DNA of 64,000 nt from Nitrospirota bacterium (GCA_016214855.1 JACRMT010000012.1:223885-287884); one strand, 5' to 3'; counted from the stretch's first letter, positions 50,574 through 59,168 are shown. Made by a program: numbers and translations. The notes: generated by a model not told the origin, from the sequence alone.

Positions 50574-51542
50574 TCATTGGATCACCTCATCCGCTCGCAT
50601 CAGCACCGATCGCGGGATAGTGATACCGAAGGCTTTAGCGGTCTTTAAGTTCACTGCTATCTCGAACCTGGTCGGTTGTTCGACAGGGAGATCAGCGGGT
50701 TTGGCTCCTCCGAGGATCTTCTTTACGTATATTGCAGAGCGGCGAAAGACTTCGATGCGATTTGTGCCGAATGAGATCAGGCATCCTGAGGTTACGAAGG
50801 CCGCATTGGAGGCAAAGGTGGGGATCCTCTGAGTTGTCGAGAATTTGGAAATAACATCTCGCTGAGAGGAGAACATGGAATCGGGGAGCACCAATAACGC
50901 GTTGGGCCGGTACTGCGTGATTTCACTGAACACGGTATCGAGATCTTTGGGTGTGGTCACATCGAACGCCCGTGTGGTAATTCCGAAGGAGGAAGCAACA
51001 ACACGGACGCGCTCGAACATTTTCGGGATTGACGGATTACCCGGGTTGCTGAGGACTGCAATACGTGATGCACGGGGAAGCACTTCGCGCAGGAGTTCGA
51101 TGTACTTATTGATCGCATCTTCATGCTGACTCGAAAGCCCGGTCGTATTGCCTCCGGGATGTGCAAGGCTTGCGACCAGGCCGCTGCCCACCGGATCATT
51201 GGTGCTCACGAATATGATCGGGACCGTTTTGGTCGCTTTCTGCGCTGCACGTACCGCTGCGATCGTGTTCGCCATGATGATCGCTGGATTGCGCTTCAGA
51301 AGCTCTTCGGTAAGCGCTGGGAACCGGTCATACTTTCCGTCTGCATAGCGTTCGTCGAGGATATAGTGTTTGCCCTCAATCATGCCGTTTTCGCGCATGC
51401 CGTCCTTGAAGGCGAATACGATAGTTGCCTCCCCTTCCGGGCTGCCTGTCCATAGCCATGCGATACGCGGCGGAGCCTGAGCCCAACAGGGTACCGCGAT
51501 CGCCAGAAGCATTGCAATGAAAATTTTTTTGATCGTAGTCAT
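50574..51542 (-). CDS. periplasmic binding protein, ABC_sub_bind (TrpX-like), copy 1
   Basis: 322 residues, first of a tandem pair whose DNA and protein sequences are nearly the same. Signal peptide about 1-22 ([13 protein letters not shown]). Mature sequence includes [40 protein letters not shown] and [22 protein letters not shown] ribosome site precedes the ATG. Differences from copy 2 gather in the second lobe (ITTRAFDVTTPKDLDTVFSE and FASNAAFVTSG), where ligand specificity may vary. It begins 25 bases beyond cutA on the same strand, so the transcript may extend from purF-cutA. Confidence 0.87.
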   Translation of the reverse strand: MTTIKKIFIAMLLAIAVPCWAQAPPRIAWLWTGSPEGEATIVFAFKDGMRENGMIEGKHYILDERYADGKYDRFPALTEELLKRNPAIIMANTIAAVRAAQKATKTVPIIFVSTNDPVGSGLVASLAHPGGNTTGLSSQHEDAINKYIELLREVLPRASRIAVLSNPGNPSIPKMFERVRVVASSFGITTRAFDVTTPKDLDTVFSEITQYRPNALLVLPDSMFSSQRDVISKFSTTQRIPTFASNAAFVTSGCLISFGTNRIEVFRRSAIYVKKILGGAKPADLPVEQPTRFEIAVNLKTAKAFGITIPRSVLMRADEVIQ

Positions 51543-51567
51543 TCTTGCACCCCTCCCCCTTATCTAT

Positions 51568-51897
51568 TTATCCCTGGTCTTGTAACGTCTCTGTGGTGAG
51601 CCACTGAAGATATTCGGCAGAGCCTTCAATAATAGAGAGCGCTATGATCTCAGGCACTGTGTAGGGATGAATCTCCTTTACCCTCTTTTCGAGGGTTCTG
51701 AAGAACGCCTGTTTTGTCTTCACGATCATAAGGACCTCTGCTTCGTCCTCGATCCTGCCGTGCCATTGATAGATGGAGCGGATGCCCCTGATGATGTTGA
51801 CACAGGCGGCAAGCCTTGACCCTACAATGTCTTTGGCTATCTTTGCAGCCTCTTCTTCGTTTGGAGCTGTGATCAGGACAACAACAAATTCTGCCAT
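51568..51897 (-). CDS. cutA: CutA1 divalent-cation tolerance protein
   Basis: 109 residues, the full length of CutA1, a small ferredoxin-like fold that forms trimers. Visible motifs: VLITAPNEEEAAKIAKDIV, RLAACVNIIRGIRSIYQWHG and VKEIHPYTVPEIIALSI. It is linked with copper tolerance in E. coli, although its real role is debated. It lies 99 bases after purF. Confidence 0.93.
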   Translation of the reverse strand: MAEFVVVLITAPNEEEAAKIAKDIVGSRLAACVNIIRGIRSIYQWHGRIEDEAEVLMIVKTKQAFFRTLEKRVKEIHPYTVPEIIALSIIEGSAEYLQWLTTETLQDQG

Positions 51898-51996
51898 GCC
51901 ATCACCCCATCTTTATGGTATTGCCCGGCAGGGAGAAGGTCGCAGGGCATATGTGCTGCAATCGGCTTCGTTTAAGGAAGAAGCCTTATTTTCAGG

Positions 51997-53493
51997 CTAA
52001 AAGAAGAACTCCATCTGTTCAAGATGTTCGCCGGGAAAGTTGATAGGATAGATATTATCAAAACAGGCTGAGCAGTAGTTGTCTGCCTCAGGCACGATCT
52101 TTTTGAGGCCTTCAATGCCAAGATAGGCAAGGGAATCTGCAGTCACATATTTCCTGATCTCCTCGACATCATGGCTCGATGCAATAAGCTCCTGACGCGT
52201 CGGTGTGTCAATGCCGTAATAGCAGGGCATTATGGTCGGCGGAGAACTGATCCGCAGATGGACCTCTTTTGCCCCGCCTGTTTCCCTCAGCATCTTGACG
52301 ATCTTCTTGCTTGTGGTTCCCCTGACAATCGAATCGTCAATAACAACAACGCGTTTGCCTTCTATGAGCTTTTTGACAGGGTTCAGCTTGATCTTCACAC
52401 CAAAGTGCCTGATGCTCTGCTTCGGCTCGATAAAGGTCCTGCCGATATAATGGTTCCGTATAAGACCAAAATCAAACGGTATCCCGCTTTCTTCCGAATA
52501 GCCCAGGGCCGCAGGCACTCCGGAATCAGGCACAGGGATGACCAGGTCTGCGTCCACCTTTGATTCTCTTGCAAGCTGCCTGCCGAACTCCTTCCTGATC
52601 TCGTTAACGTTCTGGCCGCCGAAGATATTGCTGTCCGGCCGGGCAAAGTAAATAAACTCAAAGATGCAGAACGCCTTTCTGGGGCTGAGAAGAAACTTCC
52701 GTGAGGTTATGCCCGCGTCATTGATGATGACCATCTCACCCGGCTCTATATCCCGGATATAGGTGGCATTGATCAGGTCAAGGGCGCAGGTCTCAGATGC
52801 AACAACATAGGCGCCATCCACCTGGCCAAGACAGAGCGGCCTGACGCCATAGGGGTCCCGCACAGCAATAAGCTCTTTTTCTCTCAGGACAAGGAGACTG
52901 TATGCACCACTGATCGCCCTCAGGGCCTCAGCCACGCGCTCGGAAAAGTTATCGCCTTTGGAATGCGCTATGAGATGGACAACAACCTCGCTGTCGGATG
53001 TTGACTGAAATATTGCGCCCTCATCCTCCAGGGTCTTTCTGAGCTCAGGGGCATTGACAAGATTGCCGTTGTGCGCAAGCGCAAGAGCGCCGAGAGCAAA
53101 GTTCGCGACGATCGGCTGGACATTTTTCAGAACACTGCTGCCTGCCGTGGAATAGCGGTTATGACCGATAGCAATATGGCCCGGAAGCTTCTTCAGCCTC
53201 TTCTCGCTGAAGATATCGGCCACAAGCCCCATTCCCTTCTCGATATAGAGCTGCCGTGCGTCAGACGAGCAGATACCCGCACCTTCCTGACCCCTGTGCT
53301 GCAGAGCATACAGACCGAGATAGGTAAGGTTCGCCGCCTCCGGATGGCCGTACACGCCAAAGACACCGCACTCTTCATGAAACTTGTCAAAGGGATCAGA
53401 CTTGTCGGTATAGGGGATATAAGAACCCTGCCGGCAGGTTCGCAGCATATGGCAAGGCTTCTGTTTCTGGCTGTTCCTCAGTTTCTGGCGCAC
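51997..53493 (-). CDS. purF: amidophosphoribosyltransferase
   Basis: 498 residues. The glutaminase domain begins at [11 protein letters not shown], whose Cys becomes the N-terminal nucleophile after removal of a propeptide; the phosphoribosyltransferase loop is [19 protein letters not shown]. Cysteines in [23 protein letters not shown] and [12 protein letters not shown] match the [4Fe-4S]-binding, oxygen-sensitive Bacillus-type enzyme. It makes phosphoribosylamine, the first purine intermediate. The start is uncertain: the GTG at 53493 gives a long leader before the Cys; an ATG at 53448 would give a shorter propeptide. Confidence 0.95.
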   Translation of the reverse strand: MRQKLRNSQKQKPCHMLRTCRQGSYIPYTDKSDPFDKFHEECGVFGVYGHPEAANLTYLGLYALQHRGQEGAGICSSDARQLYIEKGMGLVADIFSEKRLKKLPGHIAIGHNRYSTAGSSVLKNVQPIVANFALGALALAHNGNLVNAPELRKTLEDEGAIFQSTSDSEVVVHLIAHSKGDNFSERVAEALRAISGAYSLLVLREKELIAVRDPYGVRPLCLGQVDGAYVVASETCALDLINATYIRDIEPGEMVIINDAGITSRKFLLSPRKAFCIFEFIYFARPDSNIFGGQNVNEIRKEFGRQLARESKVDADLVIPVPDSGVPAALGYSEESGIPFDFGLIRNHYIGRTFIEPKQSIRHFGVKIKLNPVKKLIEGKRVVVIDDSIVRGTTSKKIVKMLRETGGAKEVHLRISSPPTIMPCYYGIDTPTRQELIASSHDVEEIRKYVTADSLAYLGIEGLKKIVPEADNYCSACFDNIYPINFPGEHLEQMEFFF

Positions 53494-53636
53494 GGGTAGC
53501 GGACACTTTCTCCGGGAAAATATAGTATATCATTCTACCATAAACTGCGCTGCCATTTGGGGAACAACCATTCGCATAAGAATAAGTCCTTGAATGCAAA
53601 CAGTTCCTTATGGTAATTTATTCATAGAATTTACAG

Positions 53637-53692
53637 GCCATGAAGGCTTGAGCAGGACCGAAGTCTTGCCCAAAAACCTTTATGGCTTTTTT
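53637..53692 (+). terminator. structured leader with intrinsic terminator before the cbi operon
   Basis: GCCATGAAGG (53637-53646) pairs with CCTTTATGGC (53677-53686), a 10-bp stem with one G-U pair, immediately followed by six T. Inside its loop sits a second hairpin, GCAGGAC-cgaa-GTCTTGC. The terminator stands only 26 bases before the start codon of the first gene, so transcription must read through it: a typical attenuator or riboswitch expression platform. The rest of 53494-53718 has another weak stem (TTATGG...CATAGAA). Ligand unknown; metal or cobalamin would fit the downstream genes. Confidence 0.6.
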
Positions 53693-53718
53693 ATTTTCTG
53701 CAAAAGGAGACACCATTC

Positions 53719-54480
53719 ATGCTAAAGAAGACTTGCGGGAAAAAAGTGGTCAGCATTCTGGTTATCTGTTTAGCTTTGCTTCATGCAACAACAACTCATG
53801 CCGCACACCCGCTGATTACTGACGACACAGGCACACAGGGCAAGGGCAAGTTCCAGATTGAGATAAATGCCGAGCATGCCGGCGACAGCGGCAACACCGA
53901 GACTGCTCTTGGTGCCACGTTCACTGCCGGACTGCTGGACAATCTTGATATCGTGATCAGCTCCCCCTATATCCTGTTCCGCGAAAAGGATGAAACGGGT
54001 CGCTGGTACCATGAAAACGGGATATCGGATCTTTCTCTTGCAGTCAAATGGCGGAGTTATGACCATGAGGGCCTCAGTCTTGCGCTTAAGCCCGGTGTCA
54101 CAATCCCAACAGGTAATGAGAATAAGGGACTGGGAGACGGCAAGCCGGACTACAGCTTATTCTTTATCACAACGAAAGAACTTGAGCCTTTCACCCTGCA
54201 TCTGAACCTCGGGTACATTGCAAATCGTAAAGAAATTCGCGACATCTGGCACTACTCCCTCGCAGGAGAATATGCAGCCTCAAAAAACATCAGGATCGTC
54301 GGCAATATTGGCGGAGAGACAACTCCTGACAGAACATCAAGAGTCAACCCGCTCTTTGCGTTGGCAGGACTGATCTACAAAGTGGCAGACAATTTTGATA
54401 TCGACTTCGGCATCAAGACCGGCCTGAACAAGGCAGAAGCAGATTACACCCTGATGGCAGGCATTGCCTTCAGATTCTAA
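53719..54480 (+). CDS. secreted beta-barrel, probable outer-membrane protein of the metal-uptake operon
   Basis: 253 residues. Signal peptide about 1-28 (VVSILVICLALLHATTTHA). The mature part is made of alternating beta strands with aromatic girdles: LITDDTGTQGKGKFQIEINA, then VKWRSYDHEGLSLALKPGVT, YSLFFITTKELEPFTLHLNL and ending in Phe (MAGIAFRF), a typical barrel C-terminus. It resembles the Phenol_MetA_deg/transporter-like barrel group. It is preceded by a leader terminator and followed after 12 bases by cbiM, so it may pass cobalt or nickel chelates across the outer membrane, an inference from linkage. Confidence 0.8.
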   Translation: MLKKTCGKKVVSILVICLALLHATTTHAAHPLITDDTGTQGKGKFQIEINAEHAGDSGNTETALGATFTAGLLDNLDIVISSPYILFREKDETGRWYHENGISDLSLAVKWRSYDHEGLSLALKPGVTIPTGNENKGLGDGKPDYSLFFITTKELEPFTLHLNLGYIANRKEIRDIWHYSLAGEYAASKNIRIVGNIGGETTPDRTSRVNPLFALAGLIYKVADNFDIDFGIKTGLNKAEADYTLMAGIAFRF

Positions 54481-54492
54481 GGCGAAATAACC

Positions 54493-55527
54493 ATGCATAT
54501 GGCAGATGCCTTGCTTTCACCGGCAGTCGGGGCAACCTTTTGGGCAGGAGCATTAGGGACTATTGCCTACTGTTCAAAGAAACTTAAGGAAAATCTGGAT
54601 GAGAAATTAATACCCCTGATGGGGGTTCTCGGCGCCTTCATCTTCGCAGCCCAGATGATAAATTTTACGATCCCTGCAACTGGCTCATCCGGGCATCTTG
54701 GCGGCGGCCTGATCCTGGCTATCGTTCTTGGCCCTCATGCCGCCTTCCTGGTCATGGCATCGGTCCTTACGGTCCAGGCCCTTTTCTTTGCAGACGGCGG
54801 CCTTCTTGCCCTCGGCTGTAACATCTGGAACCTCGGCATATATCCCTGCTTTATTGCTTATCCGTTTATCTACAGGCCGCTGGTCAAGACGGGCAGCAGC
54901 TCCGGCAGGATTGCGATGGCATCGGCAATAAGCGGGGTGGTGGGATTACAGCTGGGCTCTTTTTCTGTTGTCATGCAGACATTGCTCTCGGGAAGAAGCG
55001 AACTTCCCTTCAGCGCTTTTCTGCTGTTGATGCTGCCTGTTCATCTGGCAATCGGCCTAGTTGAAGGGTTCGTGACTGCAGGGGTTATCAACTTTATCAG
55101 GTCTGCCCGTCCTGAGATTCTCGAAACTGCTTTTTCTGCTCGCCCTCTGCCCGCCGGGATCCCGATCAAAAAAGTCCTTGCAGGGCTCCTGATCGCCACA
55201 GTGGTCATTGGTGGAGCACTCTCCTGGTTTGCCTCTGATAATCCTGACGGACTTGAATGGTCTATTGAAAAGATCATGGGCAGGCAGGAACTTCCCGATG
55301 CAGAACGCGGTGCAGCCTCTGCACTGAAGTCCATACAGGAAAAGACCGCTCTTCTCCCTGACTACAATTTCAGGAAGTCGGACGAACAGACAAACAGGAG
55401 CGCGGAGTCAGGGCCTGCATCGCACTACGGGAAATCTGTTTCAGGGATCGCAGGCGCTGGACTGGTGTTGGTTGCGGTCCTGCTGATCGGTCTGCTGATC
55501 AGAACCGTGCGGAGGCAATCCTCCTGA
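54493..55527 (+). CDS. cbiM: ECF cobalt/nickel transporter S-component CbiM fused to PDGLE domain
   Basis: 344 residues. The N-terminus MHMADALLSP has the metal-binding His2/His-like start of CbiM/NikM, where the first residues wrap around Co2+ or Ni2+. About six helices follow to residue 210 (GSSGHLGGGLILAIVLGPHA, GLVEGFVTAGV). A C-terminal PDGLE domain follows (ASDNPDGLEWSIEKI, with two helices), corresponding to CbiN/NikN fused to CbiM. It captures the metal for the CbiQO energising module downstream. Confidence 0.93.
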   Translation: MHMADALLSPAVGATFWAGALGTIAYCSKKLKENLDEKLIPLMGVLGAFIFAAQMINFTIPATGSSGHLGGGLILAIVLGPHAAFLVMASVLTVQALFFADGGLLALGCNIWNLGIYPCFIAYPFIYRPLVKTGSSSGRIAMASAISGVVGLQLGSFSVVMQTLLSGRSELPFSAFLLLMLPVHLAIGLVEGFVTAGVINFIRSARPEILETAFSARPLPAGIPIKKVLAGLLIATVVIGGALSWFASDNPDGLEWSIEKIMGRQELPDAERGAASALKSIQEKTALLPDYNFRKSDEQTNRSAESGPASHYGKSVSGIAGAGLVLVAVLLIGLLIRTVRRQSS

Positions 55528-55556
55528 AACAAAGATCTTTCGGGTAATATAATTCA

Positions 55557-56363
55557 ATGTTCGATAATGCATATTTTAATCTCGGTTATCTCGACACGCT
55601 GTCCTACCGGGACACGGTCATCCACAGGCTCGACCCAAGGACAAAGCTGCTGGCCACCCTGGCGTTCATTGTTACGACCGTATCGTTTCCCAAGCATGAA
55701 ATAGCAGGGCTTCTGCCTTTCCTGCTTTTCCCTGTTCTGATCTTTTCGTTCAGTGATGTCCCGGTGAAGTTCATCCTGAAAAAAGTGCTCCTGGTATCAT
55801 CTTTCGCCGTATTTATCGGCATATTCAATCCTCTGCTTGACAGACAGATCATCACGTCTTTCTTCGGCCTTTCTGTTTCAGGTGGCTGGGTCTCTTTTTT
55901 CTCGATCATGCTGAAGTTTGTTCTGACGATAACGTCTGCCCTGCTCCTTATTGCAACCACCTCATTTCCAGGGGTCTGTCACGCACTGCAGAAGATGGGC
56001 ATGCCGGAAATATTTGTTTCTCAGCTTCTATTCCTCTATCGGTATATTTTTGTTCTGGCTGAGGAGAGCATGAAGATCGTACGCGCCAGGGATATGCGTT
56101 CATTTGGGGGAAAAGGGCTCGGCATCAAGCCGGCAATAAACCTTTTCGGCACTCTTTTCCTCCATACGGTTGAACGGGCCGAACGAATCTATCAGGCCAT
56201 GCTTTCGCGCGGCTTTACCGGCAGACTCAATACCTCAAGGACTTATTGCTTTACCATTGCTGACGCACTGTTTGCCGGCCTCACGATCATTTTTTTATAT
56301 TTTTTCAGAATGCATGACGTGGTCGGCATTATAGGAAGAGTTTCGATGAGGATGCTGGGGTAA
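55557..56363 (+). CDS. cbiQ: ECF transporter T-component CbiQ
   Basis: 268 residues, membrane protein with about five helices. The coupling-helix motifs are visible as VRARDMRSFGGKG near 178 and YQAMLSRGFTGRL near 218 (A-R-G type). It links CbiM to the ATPase. The start codon follows cbiM by 29 bases and the ATPase begins 3 bases after its stop. Confidence 0.93.
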   Translation: MFDNAYFNLGYLDTLSYRDTVIHRLDPRTKLLATLAFIVTTVSFPKHEIAGLLPFLLFPVLIFSFSDVPVKFILKKVLLVSSFAVFIGIFNPLLDRQIITSFFGLSVSGGWVSFFSIMLKFVLTITSALLLIATTSFPGVCHALQKMGMPEIFVSQLLFLYRYIFVLAEESMKIVRARDMRSFGGKGLGIKPAINLFGTLFLHTVERAERIYQAMLSRGFTGRLNTSRTYCFTIADALFAGLTIIFLYFFRMHDVVGIIGRVSMRMLG

Positions 56364-56366
56364 CCG

Positions 56367-57320
56367 GTGAGCCATCATATCGTCGAATTTAAAGACGTTC
56401 ATTACCACTACCCTGACGGCACCGCCGCTCTCAACGGCCTCTCCCTCAGGATCACCCATGGAGAGTCGGTCGGGATCGTAGGAGCCAACGGCTCGGGCAA
56501 GTCAACGCTTCTGATGCATACAAACGGGTACCTGCTGCCGCAGACCGGCACGATCACCATCGGCGATTTCCGGCTTGATAAAAAGACCCGGCAGGAGATC
56601 AGAAAAAAAGTCGGCCTGATATTCCAGAACCCTGATGATCAGCTCTTCATGCCGACGGTCTTTGACGATGTTGCATTCGGCCCGCTCAATCTCGGTCTCA
56701 GCTCTGAACGGGTCAACGAAACCGTGCAGGAGGCGCTCGAAACTGTCGGCTGTTCAGCGCTGAGAGACAAGCCGCCGCATCATCTGTCCGGCGGACAGAA
56801 GAGCGCGGTTGCGATCGCATCGGTCATTGCGATGCAGCCGGATATCCTGGTCATGGACGAACCGGCTTCTCACCTTGACCCGAAATCGAGACGGGCATTA
56901 ATCAACCTTCTGAAACACTTTCACCATACCAAGATCATTGCATCGCATGATCTTGATCTGATCCTCGATGTCTGCAGGAGATGTATTATCGTAAAGGAGG
57001 GAAGAGTTGTTGCCGACGGGCCGACAGAAGAGATCCTGTCCGACAGGCAGCTGCTTGAAGAGAACAATCTTGAACTGCCGTTATCATTACAGAAAAGAGA
57101 TCTGCCAAGAGGAGGAACTATGGACGAGATCAGCAAACTGCAGCACCTGTTAGGTCACTGGGCCGAACACAACATGGAGCACGCAAAAACATATGAGGAC
57201 TGGGCAAAGAAAGCCGAGGCCCTCGGAAAGAGGGAACTGGCCGAAGTCCTGAAGAAGATCGCCGACGAGACCATGACAATGGACAGCCAGTTCAAAAAGG
57301 CGATGGAGCTCTGCAAATAG
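56367..57320 (+). CDS. cbiO: ECF transporter ATPase CbiO with C-terminal helical extension
   Basis: 317 residues from a GTG start. The first 250 are a normal CbiO: Walker A VGANGSGKST, Q-loop FQNPDDQLF, signature HHLSGGQKSAVAIASV, Walker B ILVMDEPASHLD and H-loop IIASHDLDLI, ending LEENNLELPLSL as CbiO proteins do. A further 66 in-frame residues are helical and His-rich near their start (LQHLLGHWAEHNMEHAKTYE). That extension has its own ribosome site and ATG, so it may be both a fusion and a separate product (see 57120-57320). Drives cobalt/nickel uptake with CbiM and CbiQ. Confidence 0.93.
   Translation: MSHHIVEFKDVHYHYPDGTAALNGLSLRITHGESVGIVGANGSGKSTLLMHTNGYLLPQTGTITIGDFRLDKKTRQEIRKKVGLIFQNPDDQLFMPTVFDDVAFGPLNLGLSSERVNETVQEALETVGCSALRDKPPHHLSGGQKSAVAIASVIAMQPDILVMDEPASHLDPKSRRALINLLKHFHHTKIIASHDLDLILDVCRRCIIVKEGRVVADGPTEEILSDRQLLEENNLELPLSLQKRDLPRGGTMDEISKLQHLLGHWAEHNMEHAKTYEDWAKKAEALGKRELAEVLKKIADETMTMDSQFKKAMELCK
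57120..57320 (+). CDS. possible internally initiated 66-residue helical protein
   Basis: Within the cbiO frame, AGAGGAGGAACT precedes an ATG at 57120, an excellent ribosome-binding site with ideal spacing, exactly where a normal CbiO would end. The 66-residue product is all helical, with GHWAEHNMEHAKTYEDWAKK and TMTMDSQFKKAMELCK, four His in the first 20 residues, and no membrane segment. It could bind metal or sit beside the ATPase. The most likely explanations are an in-frame fusion of two formerly separate genes, or translation of both a fused and a free form. Confidence 0.45.
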   Translation: MDEISKLQHLLGHWAEHNMEHAKTYEDWAKKAEALGKRELAEVLKKIADETMTMDSQFKKAMELCK

Positions 57321-57323
57321 ACC

Positions 57324-57893
57324 ATGGCCGTATTGAACAAGAAGATCCTCTGGCAAGGCAGATTTTTGCGCGCTGTGCTCATTGATTACAATGTTCGCTG
57401 CAATTCGAGCAACTGCATCGAAAAGAGAGACTGGGAGGCATTTGAACGCGTAAACTGCGACGGGGTCATCGGCATTGTTCCGTTTACCGGCAATAATGAG
57501 CTGATCCTGATCAGGCAGTTCAGGCCGCCCATAAACGGGTTTGTGATAGAACTTCCTGCCGGGCTTGTTGATAAGGGAGAATCCTTTGAGCAGGCCGTGC
57601 GCAGGGAACTGATCGAGGAGACCGGATATGAGGCAGGGGATGTACAGTTCCTGACCGAAGGCCCCATGTCATCAGGCGCCTCTTCGGAGATCCTCTCGGT
57701 GTACATTGCCACAGGCTTGAGACATGTCGGCATAGGCCAGCGCGATGAAACAGAGGATATCGAGGTGATCCCTGTCCCCCTCGGAAACGTAACAGCCAAA
57801 CTGGAAGAACTGCGGCAGAGCGGAAACCACATTGATATGAAAATTTACGGGATGATCGAGATGGCGAAAAAATACTTACTAAGGAGTTCATAA
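57324..57893 (+). CDS. Nudix hydrolase, ADP-ribose pyrophosphatase type
   Basis: 189 residues. The Nudix box GLVDKGESFEQAVRRELIEE with the following TGY is complete (G-x5-E-x7-R-E-x2-E-E-x-G). Upstream DGVIGIVPFTGNNELILIRQ and FRPPINGFVIELPAG are typical of the NudF/YffH ADP-sugar group. It probably hydrolyses ADP-ribose or similar nucleotide sugars. It starts 3 bases after the cbiO stop, so it is likely co-transcribed. Confidence 0.92.
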   Translation: MAVLNKKILWQGRFLRAVLIDYNVRCNSSNCIEKRDWEAFERVNCDGVIGIVPFTGNNELILIRQFRPPINGFVIELPAGLVDKGESFEQAVRRELIEETGYEAGDVQFLTEGPMSSGASSEILSVYIATGLRHVGIGQRDETEDIEVIPVPLGNVTAKLEELRQSGNHIDMKIYGMIEMAKKYLLRSS

Positions 57894-57899
57894 ATTATC

Positions 57900-57974
57900 A
57901 AATCCCTCCTATCCTCCCTTTGCTAAAGGGAGGTGTCATACCCCTCTTTGGCAAAGAGGGGTGAGGGGAGATTT
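57900..57974. repeat. dispersed palindromic repeat, copy 3
   Basis: Contains CCTCCCTTT-gct-AAAGGGAGG and CCCCTCTTT-ggc-AAAGAGGGG, two perfect 9-bp hairpins, between AAATCCCTCCTA and GGGGAGATTT. It is the most intact of the three copies and sits just after the Nudix gene. Confidence 0.85.
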
Positions 57975-58034
57975 ATTGTTAATGATATATAACCAATGCA
58001 CTTGTTAGAAACAGACAAAAAAGGACTATGAACC

Positions 58035-58373
58035 ATGGAAAAGTTTGATCTAAAAGCAATGGCAGAGAAGCAGAATGGGGAATATGTCTTCGGCTCTGCA
58101 GATACTGGATCTCATGCCTGTTACATGATCTACGGCAGACTCATGCCCGGCGAAAAGGAGCGTGAAATAAAACCGGGAAAGGGCCATGAGGAGATGCTTT
58201 TTGCTGCACGAGGAAGTTTCAGCGTAACCGGTGATTTTGAAGGGATAATCGAAGAAGGTTCAGTAATTCATCTTTCCGGCGAGCAGGCCTGCTATCTTGA
58301 GAACAAAGGCTCTTCGGAGGCTGTGTACGTGATCGCCGGCGGCCATGCCGAACACGGGCATCACCTCCACTAA
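58035..58373 (+). CDS. small cupin protein
   Basis: 112 residues, a cupin-like barrel: YMIYGRLMPGEKEREIKPGK, then GHEEMLFAARGSFSVTG, then EEGSVIHLSGEQACYLENKG. It ends with a His-rich AGGHAEHGHHLH tail that could bind metal. No enzyme family is clear. A partial copy of its last third lies at 59169-59330, beyond an inserted toxin-antitoxin pair. Confidence 0.78.
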   Translation: MEKFDLKAMAEKQNGEYVFGSADTGSHACYMIYGRLMPGEKEREIKPGKGHEEMLFAARGSFSVTGDFEGIIEEGSVIHLSGEQACYLENKGSSEAVYVIAGGHAEHGHHLH

Positions 58374-58382
58374 ATCTGCTCT

Positions 58383-58796
58383 TTATCTCTTCCACCCTGG
58401 CAATAAATTGAAAGGTCTCTTTTGTTTTGTCCGATAGACCCTGAAATCGTCATCAAGTGTAAAAATCGTATGAATATTCTCTTTTTCTGCAACAGCTACA
58501 AGGGAGGCATCAGCAAAATCCATGGGGAGGTCCCGATATTGTTTCATCAAGGCTCTGCATCGTTTTGAAAGTTCTTTATCAAGCTGATGGACTGTGACAG
58601 TTCCACGCTCTATGAATTCCCAAAGATTGTCCTGGACCGTGGTTGAAAAGCCAAGAAGATGGAAGGCCTCTGTCAAAACAGGCCAGGTTGTAATAATAGG
58701 CTGCCGGATTGCCTTGAATGTTCCAAGACAGATATGGTGTTTGTCATCCTCTCTGTCAAAAAGAGCGACAATCGGGCCAGTATCAATGGCGAGCAT
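58383..58796 (-). CDS. vapC: PIN-domain toxin (VapC-like)
   Basis: 137 residues. MLAIDTGPIVALFDREDD starts the PIN fold with its first Asp, followed by a conserved Glu in WPVLTEAFHLLGF, and Asp residues in MDFADASLVAVAE and FTLDDDF. PIN toxins are Mg-dependent ribonucleases that cut tRNA or rRNA. It overlaps the RHH antitoxin gene by 14 bases. Confidence 0.88.
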   Translation of the reverse strand: MLAIDTGPIVALFDREDDKHHICLGTFKAIRQPIITTWPVLTEAFHLLGFSTTVQDNLWEFIERGTVTVHQLDKELSKRCRALMKQYRDLPMDFADASLVAVAEKENIHTIFTLDDDFRVYRTKQKRPFNLLPGWKR

Positions 58797-59046
58797 TATG
58801 TTTCTTTCGCAGCATCTCCCTGAATATCTCTTTCCCCCTGACTGAAAGATCGCGTCTGCCGCTGCCTTCTTTGCCGATAAGGTCTTTAGAGAGTTCGTAA
58901 GGAGTCTTTTCTTCCTGCTCCAATATTCTTAGGCAAAAAGCTTTAATGGATTCCTTCATTATCCTGCTCCGAGGCTTGCTCATCACTCGCGCCGCTTTTT
59001 CAAGCAACTCTTCTGTTTCTTTGTCTAATCTTACGCTTACCGGCAT
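58783..59046 (-). CDS. ribbon-helix-helix antitoxin
   Basis: 87 residues. The N-terminal MPVSVRLDKETEELLEKAAR plus MSKPRSRIMKESIKAFCLRI is a CopG/RHH DNA-binding domain. The C-terminal half (EEKTPYELSKDLIGKEGSGR) should bind the PIN toxin encoded next. It would repress its own operon. Confidence 0.88.
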   Translation of the reverse strand: MPVSVRLDKETEELLEKAARVMSKPRSRIMKESIKAFCLRILEQEEKTPYELSKDLIGKEGSGRRDLSVRGKEIFREMLRKKHNARH

Positions 59047-59168
59047 GATAGACTCCTTTATTTATGTATTACATAAATGTATCACACTATCATCGCATCC
59101 GGCAAGCCTTTTTAAAACCATAGATTCCGCAGAAAAATCGTTTTAATTCATCCCCAGGCTTGAAAGCC

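Noticed and set aside
53494..53636. Full cobalamin riboswitch upstream of the cbi operon
   Set aside because: Only the last hairpin resembles the B12 box; the conserved core elements could not be found, so it is reported only as a structured leader.
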